Source: Oryzias latipes
Taxonomy: Eukaryota; Chordata; Actinopteri; Beloniformes; Adrianichthyidae
Direction of reading: 5' to 3'
Assembly: GCF_002234675.1 (NCBI RefSeq)
Contig: NC_019862.2
Coordinates: 18,251,514-18,315,513, forward strand
Length of the DNA: 64,000 bases
The notes under the pieces are model-generated. The model saw only the letters and a program-made list of their open reading frames with translations, was not told the origin of the DNA and ran no database searches. Positions 62,488 to 64,000 of the stretch are shown here, in pieces (the first letter of the stretch is position 1; each line of letters begins with the position of its first letter). A program made the position numbers and the translations under genes.

Positions 62488-64000
62488 CATTTGTTGACTC
62501 AGTCAGAATCAGAAGCCGGGTGAGCATGAAGATCCGTTTTTGTAATGTTTCCAATGTACTGCCATGTTAAAGAGTGTGTTTTAACACATGCATGAAGTTA
62601 GATGGCAAAAGCTGGAGGAAGTCATGCTGAGAATTTGGGTCTGGTGGTTGTTTTGAGAGTACTTTGCTCTGACGACCTTTAACCTCACCTCCTCTGATTT
62701 CCTCACAGTCAAACAAACTGGAATGTACTCAAATGGCAAACTGCATTTGCCTGGATGATTCCAGCTCACTGCTGTTTGTGTGTCAGACGTAAGCACAGAT
62801 GTTTCAAGTTCCATTTGGATTCTGTGTATTTTTTATTTTTAGACAATCAAGTTTGTCTCAAGGCACCAAATTAGTTAAAAATAATTTTTATTTTAAAAAG
62901 TTAACCTTTAAAAGTTGAACTTTTTCTCAGTATCCAGTTTATCCAGAATGAGGACAACCCTCCATACTGAGCTTGCAAGGTTGACAATTTAGAGGAAAAC
63001 TCCCCTCTAAACATAAGATCTCTAAAAGAACTTAAAGCAGAACTAGACTGAATGATTTTTGTGCAAAAGTATCAAATGCAACAACTCAAAAGAGGTGGGG
63101 TTATATATATCCTCTTCTTCCGACACCTTTTCAAGCAGCAAATCCAACTCTACTTGCCTTTAGTTATCTTTTTTTTTTTAATCTAATGTGACCTCTGTAG
63201 GTATTGTATACATTACTGCAAGAATCTCTATTTATGATTTTGAGGACGGTATCCTCTTCCCACATCTTTGATCACTTTCTTTATTTTTTAATCAATGCAT
63301 TTTGTTATTTCGGTAATGAGTTTGATATATCTGTGGGAAATAAAATGCTTTAAATAAACCAATAAATCAAAACAAATCAAGATGGGAAAACTAATAATCC
63401 ATTAAAAAATCTGCTTCACAACAAAAACTTGTCAGCTTTTGCAGCAGTGAGAACAGAAAGCAGAGGCGAGACATCTGTTATAAGACACATGTTTGTGACT
63501 GCATTAAGAAAACCCCACAGACAAACTCAAACCCCTGTATTACAGTTTCTATGACGACAATAGAGATTTTTTGGTACATTCAGCAATGACAGAACAAAGT
63601 AGAGGCAAAAACACTGGAACATGTTTTTGGGGACAACACACATCAAAATGTGTGAATGCAACAATGACGTATACGGTACATTCTAGGGTAACACAGACTT
63701 GAAGTAAGGTGCTATGAAACATTGGTAAAATAAAGGTTGTGCAGCTTAGTTTGCTTTTTAGTGATTATTCTGGCTTTTGGTCATGTTCTGTTCAAAGTTG
63801 TCCTCGTCTCAGTCACATAAGGTGCAGGTTGATGATCTTCCACAGCTCTTACATGTCATTTGCCTCAGTGCACTTAAGTGTCTGGTTTTCAGTTCTTCTT
63901 CGTCAAGTTATGTGATCCAAATCTGACTTTATTGTTTTTGGTGCATGTTTCACTTCTACCATTGCATTAGATTTGATCTGGAATTATCAATTAACCCTTG
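62488..64000. other. No gene seen
   Basis: AT-rich intergenic sequence upstream of kng1. There is no ORF with a recognisable domain, no clear splice-flanked exon and no identifiable repeat. Distal kng1 regulatory DNA or the 3' end of a further gene could lie here, but nothing in the sequence shows it. Confidence 0.55.

Noticed and set aside
62581-62814. 77-codon minus-strand frame upstream of kng1
   Set aside because: No domain, no splice context and no conserved motif.

Overview
The window is ordinary nuclear DNA of a vertebrate, almost certainly a teleost fish. It has multi-exon genes with GT-AG introns, poly(A) signals, AT-rich introns, and hAT-, piggyBac-, pogo- and L2-type repeats. The kininogen gene encodes the fish form of bradykinin (RPPGWSPLR). 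Some repeats look like those of medaka and related percomorphs, but I cannot fix the species.

Layout, left to right. (1) 1-1.4 kb: the last exons of a plus-strand MYND zinc-finger gene. (2) 2.8-5.8 kb: a plus-strand RNF14-like RBR ubiquitin-ligase gene with an enlarged central exon and an RBR that stops short. (3) 13.7-25.3 kb: zmat3 on the minus strand, six coding exons, 490 aa, with a much longer proline-rich N-terminus than the human protein; 5.8-13.7 kb is gene-free and probably holds much of its 3'UTR. (4) 28.7-57.9 kb: pik3ca on the plus strand, head-to-head with zmat3. It has two non-coding 5' exons with uORFs, then 24 coding exons that join without a break into a 1068-aa p110-alpha. 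(5) 58.3-62.3 kb: kininogen (kng1) on the minus strand, tail-to-tail with pik3ca, 363 aa, with two cystatin-type domains and bradykinin. (6) 62.5-64 kb: no gene seen.

The 11.6-kb 5'UTR intron of pik3ca (29.5-41.1 kb) has collected most of the mobile DNA. It holds an 887-bp hAT-like element with a perfect 8-bp target duplication, a perfect 50-bp inverted repeat, and a nested composite at 34.67-40.69 kb. In the composite, a DNA element with long inverted arms is interrupted by a G-rich retro-inserted segment (A-rich tail, 15-bp imperfect target duplication) and by a 5'-truncated L2-like LINE.

The genes do not form an operon or joint pathway. ZMAT3 (RNA-binding, p53-linked in mammals), PIK3CA (lipid kinase) and KNG1 (kinin precursor) are neighbours by conserved vertebrate synteny. 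I found no CRISPR array, no prokaryotic system and no clearly new multi-gene system. The most notable points are four introns in pik3ca that I do not recall in the human gene, the truncated RING2 of the RNF14-like ligase, the expanded zmat3 N-terminus, the 50-bp perfect palindrome, and the nested transposon with its orphan G-rich passenger.
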